DNA of 64,000 nt from Rachycentron canadum (taxonomy: Eukaryota > Chordata > Actinopteri > Carangiformes > Rachycentridae), in contig CM076658.1 in NCBI GenBank assembly GCA_038496675.1, positions 5,836,559-5,900,558 of the forward strand, in the 5' to 3' direction. The notes below the pieces were generated by a model that searched no databases, was not told the origin of the DNA, and saw only the letters and a list, made by a program, of their open reading frames with translations. Position 1 is the stretch's first letter. The number at the start of each line of letters is the position of its first letter. A program made the translations under genes and the position numbers. Below are positions 11,891 to 23,600 of this stretch, in pieces.

Positions 11891-14699
11891 AACTGTAGGT
11901 CCTCAAAGCCAGTTCTTCTGAGGTACCATTAGTATCAAGCACCTCTAGTGGACGAGGCAGAAACATACTGTTATTTTCCACATGCCCCTAAACCCCCTGT
12001 TCAATTGGAGTTTGACTTGACTGAAGAGAACCAGAGGCTGTGTATCATAATATATTGTACAGCTAAATCTAACATTGTGTGTCATAGTCACACTTCTGTA
12101 AAAGCTTCAGTTAGCATCCAGTTTGTATTTCTTTCTGATTCCCTGACTGGTTGGAGATGGATTCAAGGATGTCTTAAAAGTGCATCATATCAGCAATTAA
12201 TGTGGAAAAGTTTATGATATAACCTATTGTAAGAGTGGAGCAGCTAGCAATGACAGCTGGACTACTGAGTGGACCGTGGCTTTAAGAAGGAGTTGTATAA
12301 ACAAGCCACTAGGGCAAGTTTAGCCACTAGATTAGCTTGGCAGATAGAATTTGGTTAAAGCTGCAGTGTAAGCAGCTTAAAAGTACATTAGATCAGGGCT
12401 AAAGAATTAGATCATATAAATGTATTACAGCTCAGCCCAATTAAAGGTCAAAACATGTTAATACTGGGCATGTTTAGAAAAATCTGCTCAATCTTTGGCA
12501 CATTACTGGGTATTGACAACTGAAACTTTGTCATGCAGCTTCCAACACAACGAATTGTACCAGGATGTGCCACTGAATTTCACAGTGCAGTTTTCTGGTA
12601 TTAACGGACACCACAACCACACAAAACCATCAGTTGTCTGAAAATCATTTTCACAAAATATATTTGAGCAGGCAGTAATTGTCATGTTCTGCTAAGCAAT
12701 CATAGCACATTTCCAAGCTGTGTAGTCAGAGCTGAGAGGTGAGAGCTGAACTGCTAATTAACTGCTGGTTCGATCAGTGAAGAGGTTGGTATGACTCTCT
12801 GAGATGTGCAGGAAATTGACTTAAAATGCAAACAAAGCCCTTATGTTATTCTTCGCTTGGCAACAGATACAAGTAAGTGGGTGTTGGACCCAAGAGATTT
12901 ATCCTCCGGTTCTTTCTGTGTGCAAGTTCATTTTGTGGTTATTAATTCTCACCAGTGTTAAGTTCTGATTGGAGTTGGTGTACTTCAGAACTCAACTTCA
13001 ACTCATGTTTTCCCACTTGTGCAAGAGAAAGCTTGTGTCAAATAAATACCTAAATAACTAAATGTTATTAATATCAAATGGCTATTATTTTAAAATTCAT
13101 TTTCTTTATTCATTCATTTAATTAGTAGATGTAATATTTGAATATGCAAACAACTGCAGACACAAATTAACTGATAATATTTTTTTTCAAATTCAAATTG
13201 TTCAAATTCCCCAAAAATATCTAATATAATTTCTACAATGTGATATACTTAAACTAGTTTTTAGGTTGTTGTGTCTCCACTGTTGTATTTCTGGAAAGGT
13301 TTTGCTAGAATTCCTCATGACAAGAATAGGCTATATAATAAGGCTAAAGATAAATATATAAGAAAAATATGACAATAAACAGATAAACCTTCTGCCAACA
13401 TTTGTTTTTATTTACAGTTAATTGAACCATAGATTTTGCAGGAATAAATATATTCATAACATAATCTATACTACAGCCATGAAATCAAAAATGATAAAAG
13501 AAAGCTGCTTGTCTTTACCAATAATGGTTCACACCCACAACCTTTCAGCCTGCTCAAACAGCAGGTCTCTGATGTGTCATGGCTTAATCTATGAGGGCAT
13601 GAGAGCACTGGAATAATTTGGATGTAATCCAAGTGGTAGAAAAGCACTCCAAAAGTAAAATCAGCAATACTATGTTGGAAAAAGCTCCATTTCACATATA
13701 ATTAAAATAATGGAAATGGATTTCTTAAGGAAATGTGAAAAGGATAAAGGATAGAAAACAATAAAAAGTAGTAAAAATAAAAAAGACTGATCTCTGTCAC
13801 ACTGTTAAATTATTGATGCATGGACATCAAAGTAGTATTTGAGGTATTTCTAACTATTCTGTTGGAACAGTATGTTATATTGTTGCTGTCTGGAACAAAA
13901 AAAAAACAAAAAACTCTGATCTCAAGTTTTGTGGATTGTTATATTTTCAGATTTGTTGGAGGATTACATATTCTTCTTGAGGTTTAAAACTGCCTAACCT
14001 CTTCCCATTTCTAAAATTTGCAAAAGTTGCATAATTGAAGGAAAAACAAGACTGGTATACTAAATAATTTACCTGAGCACAGGATTGTGACTTTATCTCA
14101 TATTGAATGTGGAATCTCAATCTGAAAAGTAATGTTGAAACAAGAATGGGGTGTTTTCTCCATATCTATGTATTTAAAATCCTCACACACTTGTCTGCCC
14201 CCAAATAAACAATGGTCTCCTGAATGAAACATCTGCTGCTCACAGACACATTTGACAGAGGAGAGTTTGGATGGCAGTCTGGTTTCAGTGCCAATGATTT
14301 AAACACCCTGTACCTTCTGGCATCAGTCGATCCTCGTGTTAAATGCAGGATCCATCCAAGATGAATGGATATACATTACAGACACTGCTGGTGTAAGAAG
14401 AGAGTGGGAGGACTGAAAAAAGCCACCAAGCTCCACTCATCAGTAAAGAGCAGTGACAGCGTGTAAAATTGTAGAATTTGCAGGAATTACTGAAGCCAAT
14501 CATGACAAGATGCCACTGAAACGGTCAAACCACTCTCATTTCAACGCATGAAAATAAAAATGCCAGACCGGAGAAGAAAGTAATCTCTGCTGTTCCACTT
14601 CAAATTGTCCTTTTGACAGTGATAAATTGTAATAGTGGATGAGTGTACATTCATATTTTTTCTCAAATCCTATGAACTTTAAACATCAACTGACTCTCC

Positions 14700-15443
14700 C
14701 TAGCCATGTGTCAATTTGTACCGGTATATCTTAATGCAATGGTGCATGCTGTCTGACACAGCTAGTTGTCCCTCAGGTAGCAAGGTCAGGCCCCGCGGAC
14801 TGCTCAAGCCCTGGGTTATTATGGGCCATCCCACTCCCTGTGCTGGGTATAACAGGACTCTGTGCTCATCCCCCCAGTCTGCTACCAGGACATTACCATC
14901 TTTATCTATACAGATACCCCAGGGACAAACCAGGACTGGGCCCAAACCAGCACATACACCCAGAACTCTCACTGTGTTCCACCCTGGCTCCAGGACTTTG
15001 ATGCAAGGCACACGGCCTGTTTCATTGCCTCTTTCAGATACAGCTATCATACCTGAGCTCAAACAGGCTGCCACTAAGTAGGGCCGGTGGAATCCGGTGA
15101 CCACTGTACGCTCAAGACGGGAGCCTGTTTTAGGGTCAAGCTTCAGGGCGATGAGAGTACCTTTCCGGATATCGGCTACCAGGAATTCATCCATTCTGGT
15201 TACTGTCACGCCCCTGGGAGCTTCCAGATCATCTTTTGAAGAGCCCCACCCCGACCCTCCAAAGGTCTGAAGCAGGCGACCGTGCCGGCTGAATACAAGC
15301 AGGGCTCGCTCCGCTGCACAACTTAGTGCAATCAAACCCTTAGCATTGACAGCAATGTCAAAGTAGTTCCGACATCGTCTGGCAGATCCATTTGAAGTTG
15401 GGGAGGTCACTTGCTGGAGGACATTGCCCCGAGGGTCAGTCAC
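14700..15443 (-). CDS. NHL gene terminal exon: most of the propeller
   Basis: Encodes 247 residues and the stop. Recognisable NHL-type blades include PRGVTVTRMDEFLVADI, GICIDKDGNVLVADWGDEHR and PRGLTLLPEGQLAVSDS. The spacing and the insert after blade 4 resemble TRIM32 more than TRIM2, TRIM3 or TRIM71, whose blades are more regular. Confidence 0.87.
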   Translation of the reverse strand: MTDPRGNVLQQVTSPTSNGSARRCRNYFDIAVNAKGLIALSCAAERALLVFSRHGRLLQTFGGSGWGSSKDDLEAPRGVTVTRMDEFLVADIRKGTLIALKLDPKTGSRLERTVVTGFHRPYLVAACLSSGMIAVSERGNETGRVPCIKVLEPGWNTVRVLGVCAGLGPVLVCPWGICIDKDGNVLVADWGDEHRVLLYPAQGVGWPIITQGLSSPRGLTLLPEGQLAVSDSMHHCIKIYRYKLTHG

Positions 15444-17461
15444 CTGTTCCAAAATTTAAATTTAATCTTAACATAACTGGCAACTTCACTGGTTATAGTA
15501 GCAATACTTGATGGTGTATGAAAAATGTTTATAACAACACATACCTGAACACGTGCATTGCCGCAGTCAACTATAAAGAGCTGACCTTGTGGTGTAGCAT
15601 GGATACCACTTGGCAGGGTAAGCTCAGCCCGACCTGAACCCTGCTTCCCAAATTGCCTGATCAGAGGAACTCCTCTGGGGTTAAACACTGTAAAGGATGG
15701 GTCTCCCTCCTCCTCCAGCTCCACCAGGGCTGGCTCTCCTCTCTCTCCTCTGCCTCTCTTTGACTCCTGAGAGCAACCATCTATGAAAGACATGGACAAA
15801 GACCTTGCCACAAGGGGTTGTTTTGAGCCAGACATTGTGATTTTTTTCTGAGGCTGGTACTGACTGTTATGACCTTTATATGAAGGGTGTGAAAAGGACT
15901 GCCCCATGTCTGAGACCCTGGGCCTCCCACTGAGAGATGGTGACGCTGATGAGCTTGACATGGAGTTGAAATTGCTACACTTCACCCTCCACACTCCAAC
16001 CTGCTCATTTGACCCACCACTGATCAGCGGGCGCGTCTTGTGCGTCAAATCCACGGCAGACTTTGATAGACGGCAGTTGTAGCTCAAAGATCCTTTGTTC
16101 ATGCTGTACTCATGAGATGGGCTAACGATGAAGGTATAGGTGGAGTCAATGCTGTCTGTTGGTGAGGGTGCTCGACCAGAGTCACCAAGAGTCCCTAAAG
16201 AGTGTTCATCAGAGGACTGGCTGAGGCAAGAGTGAGGCCGGCCCCTGGAGGTGAGGTCTAAGCAGCTTTGGCTGGTCAGAGTCTCTCTTGCAGTCATTCT
16301 GGGAGATGTCAGGACACTGTTGCCATACCTCAAAAGTCTTCTATTTGAATCTGGACTGACTTTTCCTTTATCACCTTCCTGGCTGTCTAAACTCAAGCAG
16401 TGACTCAGCTTAGCATGCTCCCGACTCCGTTCAGGTGAGGGGGACGGCTTCCTAGCAGAGGCCGCAGAAAGTGACCTCCTTGGGTTCCTGGGAGAGTAGT
16501 GTTTTCCATTACTATTCATCTTGTACACCTGGTCCTTGCTTTCAAGGACAGTCGGGACAGCCAGAAATACCTCCTCTCCTTGTGGCTGAAAGGAGGCTGA
16601 ATCCATCTCATCATGGGATGAGTCCCAGTCAGACTGTTCACACTTCGGGAGCCAGCGACTTATCTTTGTTGAGGAGAGCTTTTGTTCCTCCTCTGACTCC
16701 AGCTCTGTCCGGGTCGAGAGGCTGATCTTTCTGACAACTCTGCCTGTTGGTGAGGTCCAGCCCTTTTCTAGGGTGCTTTGCTCTCTTCCAGCAACTTCAT
16801 GGTTTGTGTCTCCACCACGCATCTCTTGTGAATGTAGAGCACACATCTGCCCCTGTGGCCCACAGCCTCCGACATGTAGGCACAGGCTTTGCTCTTGCAC
16901 ACGGATATCTCCAAAGCTAACAGCATTTGGCTGGGAGCTGGGCTTGAAGTTCACTTTCTTAAGGGAAACAGAGATTTCCCAGGTTTGTAAGAACTCTGTC
17001 ACCTCCTTCAGCAGCAAGTTCTGATTTGGTCCGCTTTGATCCAGGCCTGACTGCTGACCCACTTCCTGGAGCTGCTGCTGAAGTTGGGCTAGTTTGCGGA
17101 GCCTTTGGTCCAACAGTGACTGGCTAACCCGGGCTGCTGCCATATTCTCCCTCTGGACCTGCTCCAGACGCTGCTGAGTGTCTCGATGGTCTTGCTCTAC
17201 CCTCTCCAGCAGGCGCCGCTCTTCTCTTCTGGCTCCCAGGATGGCCCGCTCTACACCCCGCTTCACAGATTCAGTCTCAGTTGCATGGCGCTCTTGTAGT
17301 TGACGCAGCTCTGCCTCTGCCTGGGCAAGGTCACACCGCGCCTGTGTTGCCCAGCATGGAGGGGACTGAGGCAGGAAGGCAGGGGAAGGATCATCTGACT
17401 GACGATCAGGACTGGGGCTGTGGACTGAGTTAGGAGAGGTGGGAGTTCCCACATACATCAT
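14700..17461 (-). CDS. Coiled-coil NHL-repeat protein, TRIM32-like, no RING or B-box
   Basis: The coding exons are 17461-15545 and 15443-14700, joined in phase 0 (CAG|GTATGT donor, GGAACAG acceptor), giving 886 residues. Residues about 36-165 form a Glu/Arg/Gln-rich coiled coil. About 170-590 are serine-rich and low in complexity. About 595-886 form an NHL beta-propeller (LPSGIHATPQGQLFIVDCGN, FGGSGWGSS, ICIDKDGNVLVADWGD). The end, GQLAVSDSMHHCIKIYRYKL, parallels the TRIM32 terminus [20 protein letters not shown]. The start at 17461 is chosen because the likely upstream exon places an in-frame TAA just before the junction, making this the first ATG. Unlike TRIM32 there is no RING or B-box, so ubiquitin-ligase activity is not expected from this reading. 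NHL domains commonly bind RNA or protein; the function here is unknown. A missed alternative 5' exon cannot be excluded. Confidence 0.82.
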
Positions 17462-17497
17462 TACGGCTGGATGGATCTTTACATTCAATTTGCGTTC
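15545..17497 (-). CDS. NHL gene exon 2: coiled coil and Ser-rich linker
   Basis: The acceptor TCTTTCTGTAG precedes 17497 and the first in-frame ATG pair is at 17461, so 17497-17462 is probably 5' UTR. The exon encodes an N-terminal Pro/Ser segment (VHSPSPDRQSDDPSPAF), the coiled coil, then about 400 low-complexity residues with possible phosphosites (RKPSPSPERSR, VARSLSMSFIDG). It ends in the first NHL blade. Confidence 0.8.
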
Positions 17498-20404
17498 CTA
17501 CAGAAAGACACAATTAAGGGACAGTGAAATTAATAGACATAACAAAATCATGACCATAATAAATACCTGTAATTTAATTAAGATTTTATCCTGAAGAGAG
17601 ATATGTATTGTAGTTTGTTGATTCAAGAGCCTGTAGACCTTGAGTGTAAGACATGCCCAACAAATACTAGGGAGAATCATGAAAAAAATGTAATGTGTAA
17701 TATATAATTTGAAGTTGGTTGAATTATTATTTATTAATTATTTTATTGTAACTTGGTTTGCTGTATTTTGTCTGGTGTACCTCTGTGGAAGTGACAAATG
17801 TGAAATATTTCATTACAATGAAAATGGCTGCCATCAGACAGGATCTTTATGGGAAATGTGTGACAGACACTTGATCTGACAATGTAATTCAGCACGCTCT
17901 ACTTCAGCCTGGCAAGGATGACTGAGTTACAACTTTTTTAACCAGATAGGTCTTTTATTAGGCCTATTGTTTTGCTGCCAAGTGAAAAGCTGCTTATGGA
18001 AAGGTGATACAGCAATGAAGGAAGGCCATATGAGAAGCAAGAATGTGGGCAGAACGAACCAGCATAGAAGAGGAAGAAAGTTTTGAGGTTTGCACCGAGA
18101 AAATCCATTAGCATTTCAAATGGCGGCGGGCAGCCAGAAGCATCCAGAGTGAGGGCAAGAGTGGGAGGTAAAGAGACAGCTGGAGTGTCAGTGCAACAAT
18201 AGTTTTCAACTCCCCAGTTCTGCAAACAGACTCCACTTTGATATTTTATTCATGAGCAATACAAAGTGATGTAGAGAAATGCCAGTGAAAGATGACTGTC
18301 CTCTGTATGATGTATTGTGGTAACACTGGAACCCCAGGGAGCCATCATATAAGAAACAGAAAGGAGCATTCTTACAGGGAATACATTAAATTTATGACCC
18401 AAAGCAATGTTTTCGTATATATAGACAAAGGGTATGATATCAGTCTGATGCATATAGTCCTTTTTTGTTACTTTATATTTCACAAAATAAAATTTAAAAA
18501 AAGATGCTACTTTAAATAAGATAAGCGTTTAACAAAGATGTTAAATGACATTTCCTGGTTCCTATTTCCACACTGACGTGTTTTTAATCTGTATGTTACT
18601 CAACAAGTAGCTGCAACATTTACATGACTCCAACAAGTGGAGTTTTAAGAGTTTTGTTTGAGTTTCATCAAACTACACAAAAGAAAACGCAGTCGCATAT
18701 GGTGATTGTGGGTTCGGTAAAGAGTAAATGGTGTTATTGTAAAGATAAAGGAAGCTAAGTAGTATGTTATAATTCTCATTCTCACAACAGGAATTATAAA
18801 ATATAAAAGCAGTATAGTTTGGATAAAGTGGAAAATAATTGCTATCAATCATGTAAACCTCTAACAGTCAACTCTACTTTGTGAGAGACGTTACAGCTGT
18901 GTAGTGTGAGTTTATACTACATTGAAAGACACTGTTGTTGGTCTAGAAAATTCAGCAGATCTTCTGCAGTCTCTGGCTGTAAATACAATGAAAATCTCTC
19001 AGATGAATATTTTTGGGAGTCTACCTTCCTTTCACTGACTTAATGTGAAATGCTGAAAGTAGAAAAATCATGAAAGTAGCATAAATGTTATCAGGCTTTG
19101 TGAGCTTTTGGATATTTAGTTAATAAATAAACAGATCTTCTAATGTTATGGTGCACCCTGTTGGCCAACAAGTAAGTACTTTCCTACACAAAGCCTTTGT
19201 CAACCAGTTGTATTCAGCAGTTTAGCAAAAGGGAGGAGATGTTAGAGGCCATTATTTTCTTGATATTGAAAAATGCTATACATTGCAACCCTTGAATATC
19301 TAAAAATCCTGAACTCAACCTTTTAACCACAGACAGGCAGATCTCATTATAATCACCATCTTGATTATTATTGCCCCATTAAAGTCAATATTGACCTAAG
19401 CTCAAGCTAAATATCAGTGGCACTGTGGGTAATTGTTTTTCTTGGCATGATTTTTATTGCACTTTGATACATAACCACACATTTTGTAATCTAATATCAA
19501 ACTAGCAGCTATTGTTACTGAAATTTTATCATTTTTAGCCTAGAATATTAGACTTGTTTTGGCCACTGAACAAAAAACGTGAATGAATTTTGAGCTTGAT
19601 CATTTGTGCTGCAGATTTTGTAATATGTACACACAGTTTGAATTAAAGTGTTGATAGCAGATTTATGTAATAACAGAAATACATAGAAGCTAATGTAGCA
19701 GTTAATGAAGTAGCTAAGTATATGGAGTATATTTGAGTTGGTGTGGCATTTGTATCAGGGGTATGAATAGTCGAAGTCTACTTACTCTAGTATAAGTTAA
19801 CAAACACATTAATAATTAAGTGTTGTGAAAGAATCTATTCTTTATTCTTTCATATGTTAGTTATACTTTTGATTCTTGGTAAAAAAAAAAAAAAATGCAG
19901 AACTTTTGCTTGCAAGTGACTGTTTCGTTCTTCAATTGTTGAAGGAACATCAATGTCAAATGTCAAGTCATTTATGCTGAGGATAAACTACGGGCGTATC
20001 TGAGGTCCTGTGCCAGTCTCATCTCTCTGCATCACAGACCAGGTTTCAACTCATATTACCAAACTACATAATAGATGAGGAGAGTCCATTTGCTCATCTT
20101 GTGAGTGCTCAGGATAAATGGGTCACATCAGGAAGAAAACCAATGAGCAACCCATTATTCCTGCTGCATGTCTGTCTCAAACAATTAAATGTAACTAATA
20201 AACACAGACAAAACTATTTACAAATTTAAATGGATTGTGAATGGTTATATTGTACTTTTTATGTTCTGCATTTTCCTACTAAATATACATGAAATAAGAA
20301 AAATCTAAAACAAAACATACTTTATAATACAACTCTGAGAATCAGATTTTATACAATGATTAAAAAAAACCCCAACAAAATACAAATGCATTGCTGCGTC
20401 TTAC
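17498..20404 (-). other. Probable first intron of the NHL gene
   Basis: Lies between the putative 5' exon donor (CTACAG|GTAAGA) and the exon-2 acceptor. No RING-encoding exon or other ORF of note was seen on the minus strand. The sequence is AT-rich with a poly-A tract near 19882. Confidence 0.55.
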
Positions 20405-20600
20405 CTGTAGTTAGTTACCAGCCCTGCTATGACCCTTGATCCACTCCTCTTTACTACATCTCACCACTTTCACTCCCTCTCTGCTGCTTCCCCTCTTGTT
20501 GGCTGTTGCTAGGATACCGCCAAGCTGACTCCAGTTTCCTGTGTATGCAAACTCAAGAGTTGCGTGTCCATCATGGACATTTTGTGCAGACGTGTTGTGT
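20405..20600 (-). other. Putative non-coding first exon and promoter side of the NHL gene
   Basis: On the minus strand a consensus donor CTACAG|GTAAGA ends at 20405. Upstream the sequence is less AT-rich than its surroundings. An ATG near 20580 opens only a short frame, closed by TAG. The last codons in the joined frame read TAA-CTA-CAG, so this would be 5' UTR. The right edge (start site) is a guess. Confidence 0.4.
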
Positions 20601-23600
20601 GGTTAGTTGGAGAGGTTTACTGAAATTAAACATTGTTGGTTAGCGGGCTGGCTTTGAGTTGGACTCACACTCAGGTTCTTTCAGCATGGACTCTGTAAAC
20701 TGTCAGCTATGTTTGTACATTACATCTACATTAATCAGCTCATCTACAGGTTATTTTTTCAATTGATCAATTCATAATTTCATCCATAAATTGTCTGAAA
20801 ACGCTGAAAAATGTCTCACATACAGTATCTCTGAATAATAGTCCAAAAGACAAGTCCAGAAAACAGCAATGTTCACATTTGAGACGCTGGAAACAAAACA
20901 TTTTTATCATTAAAAATTATCTAAACTAATAACTGATGATCAGAATGGTTTTCAGATTTTTTTCAGATTATTTTTGCTGATTGACAAATTTATTAATTGA
21001 AAAATTAATCTTTCTGTACTGCAGTATATTTCTATACCTCTGTACCAGCAACAGCCTGAGTCTGGACTCAAGGGTCAAAGGTCAAGATCACAGTGACAGT
21101 TTGTAGATTTATTCTGATTGGTTTGTTGGTTTGGAGACTAGTGTGTAGGTAAATGTCCACAAAATGCATCAATGATAAATGAACTGCCTCTGTATTTTTG
21201 TTGCGTTCATCTTCCTGTTGAGTGAGATCAGGCCAAAGGTTTGTATCACAAGATACTTTAAATTATCGTGATCATATATTAAAAATACATATAATTTAGA
21301 AGTTTTTGCTGTTTTTTCTTGTTAAATACTGCGTTCGTTTAAGGGTTTGGTTTTTTTTTAAACAAACTTTAACGACAACTGAAAATCTTTACTTTTAATC
21401 AATTCTTTCATATTTGAGCCTTTTTAATGGTAAGTTTTTATTTTGTGTTTACATATTTCCTGTCCATCTATATCTACATTATGTCTCTTATCTAATTTCA
21501 TTGTCCTCCTATTCAATCTGATTTTATTGTAAAGCACTTCACCTAGAAAGCAGGTGCTCTATAAATATATGATACAAATAACAATTGGTAGTAAAGTTAT
21601 ACTTTCAGGCATCTATAATCCTTCAAAAGGGAGAATTGAAGAAGGTTCATGGGGTCACATGTAGACACAACCCAAAGCATATCTCCTTACTGGAGATATG
21701 TTTACATGGATTAATACTCGTCACCTCTTAGGGATTAAGTTTGTACAGTCACAAGAACGTGTAGGAGAAAGGAAAGAAAGGAGACCAGGACAAAAGCGAT
21801 ATTGCTAGGCAAAGAATTTATAAATTAATAAAAACATTCCCTTTGTAGTGTTCTTCTGACAGCGTTTCCCACTTTGTATTTTTCTCCTTTTTTCTAATGA
21901 TTTCAAAATATAGAAAAATATTTCTTACAACATTCATCATTACATTATTTTATCATGATTTCCATTCTGTCCTGTTGATTATTTCACATACCTCCTCTGC
22001 ATTTTTTTTTTTGTTTGTTTTTTTTAAACAGTATTTACACATTAAATCAGTCCACATCATCTTTTCAGCTTCAAACAGGGGACAATTAGAGCATGTGTTG
22101 CATAGATCACAGGGGAAAAATGTTAGTGACAAGTCAAAAGCTTTCAAAAAAAAAAAAAAAAATTATACTGCACATACTGTACATCCCACGAAGAGCAATA
22201 CAAATCAACACATTAAAATCAATAAAAGAAACAAAAAACATGGCACAAAGTGTAAATCATGTGCTAAATCGGCCGTGAAAATAAATTCTAGCTTCAAACC
22301 GAGGCCGTCGGATAAAGTGTGTGAAACAGTGACGTAATTCATCGTCAAAATCATCTGCAGAAATAAACGGTGTGAACGTATGTGCATTTTCTGACATTAA
22401 AGTGGAAGCCTCATCTGTCTCACACAGCTTTGGCCACGTGAAGCACAGTTCAGCTCAACAATGTGTTTTTACAACTGTTTTTACCCATTTTTGTGTAGTG
22501 TTGTGTTGAACAGCCAATCACAACCCACCCTGAAACAAAAGGGCAAGCTATATTTCCAATTCAAATGAAAGTCAGTGACATTTGAAGACTTTGGCTTGTT
22601 GTTTGCATTTACCCTTGAATATACAAAACACACCAACTCGAGACTTATCATAATCTGAATTTAGCCAAAACTAATAAACTCTGAATATTTATCTGTAAGA
22701 TCATATTTTAGTAGTAATTGTAATTGTAGTGTTCAAGTACTTTATGTGAAACAGACAGCAGATAGAGAGAGAATAAAAAACATGAAATTGTTTAAGCTTA
22801 GCTTTGGGGTTTCCACTCAGGAAAACCTGTCATGTTAGAGTAAAAAAAAAAAAAAAAAAAAGTATGTTATTCAGCAACTACCGTGGCTGATACGCCTGTT
22901 TATCAAGCCAACACGTCCAGATACATGACTATGGATTTTGAGACCCTAACTCGTTACGGTGCACAGATTCTACATGTAACCGTTTTTTTTTTTTAAATTT
23001 GGTTTGGTCACTTTGACAATAATATTTGTTTGGTGGTTAAAAATGTCTATTGGCTTCAGCCTCCTCCAGCTGTGGTAGTTGCTGCATTGATAAAAATCAA
23101 GATCCCTTTTTGAAATGCAAATTAAAATGACTGGTGATGTTTTCGTGTTTTGAACAGGCTGCCCCCCCACCCGCCGACTTCTTTCTGGAGTTGTCAGATG
23201 ACAAATTCCATGAAGGAAATAGGAAATAATCTCTTAAACAAATAAAAAACAGCCCATTACAAACTGTCAGTTGCGTCTTTTCTATTCTTCAGAATGAAAA
23301 ACAAGAAAATATAGAAAATAATAAATACAAACTGTAAGCAGTGAAAAATGACTGTGCGAAGTCTAGACGTGAACATGGGGTAAAATCTTTAGTCACAGAG
23401 GATCAATGCTGATTTTTTTAAATTAATTTAAAATCTGTAACTCAGGTTCATGAAGCAGTTCCCTTTTTTTCCCTCCTCTTAATATGGAGTGAGCTTCACA
23501 AACACACCTTGTCCTGTCCGAGTTTTAGTTGGAAAAATTATTTTCATAGGTTTGTTGGTTTTATCATCAGACGATGTTGTAGCACCAGTAAACTTGGTGA

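Larger units (their letters stand above)
7386..14699. other. 3' UTR and intergenic region between convergent genes
   Basis: The first part is the ankrd50-like 3' UTR, with an AATAAA at 7466-7471 about 80 bases after the stop. The right end should hold the 3' UTR of the minus-strand NHL gene. Between them no ORF is credible. The stretch contains a Tc1-family transposon fossil (about 10510-10880) and a purine-rich block with repeated GGAAACA (about 11640-11890). The rest is AT-rich DNA without recognisable features. Confidence 0.65.

Noticed and set aside
20740..21015. Considered as a tRNA-derived SINE.
   Set aside because: No pol III A or B box or tRNA-like head was recognisable; it is better described as an AT-rich non-autonomous element.
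21897..22337. A 146-codon plus-strand frame.
   Set aside because: It is AT-rich, Phe/Lys-biased and crosses a poly-A run. There are no splice sites or homology-like motifs; composition explains it.
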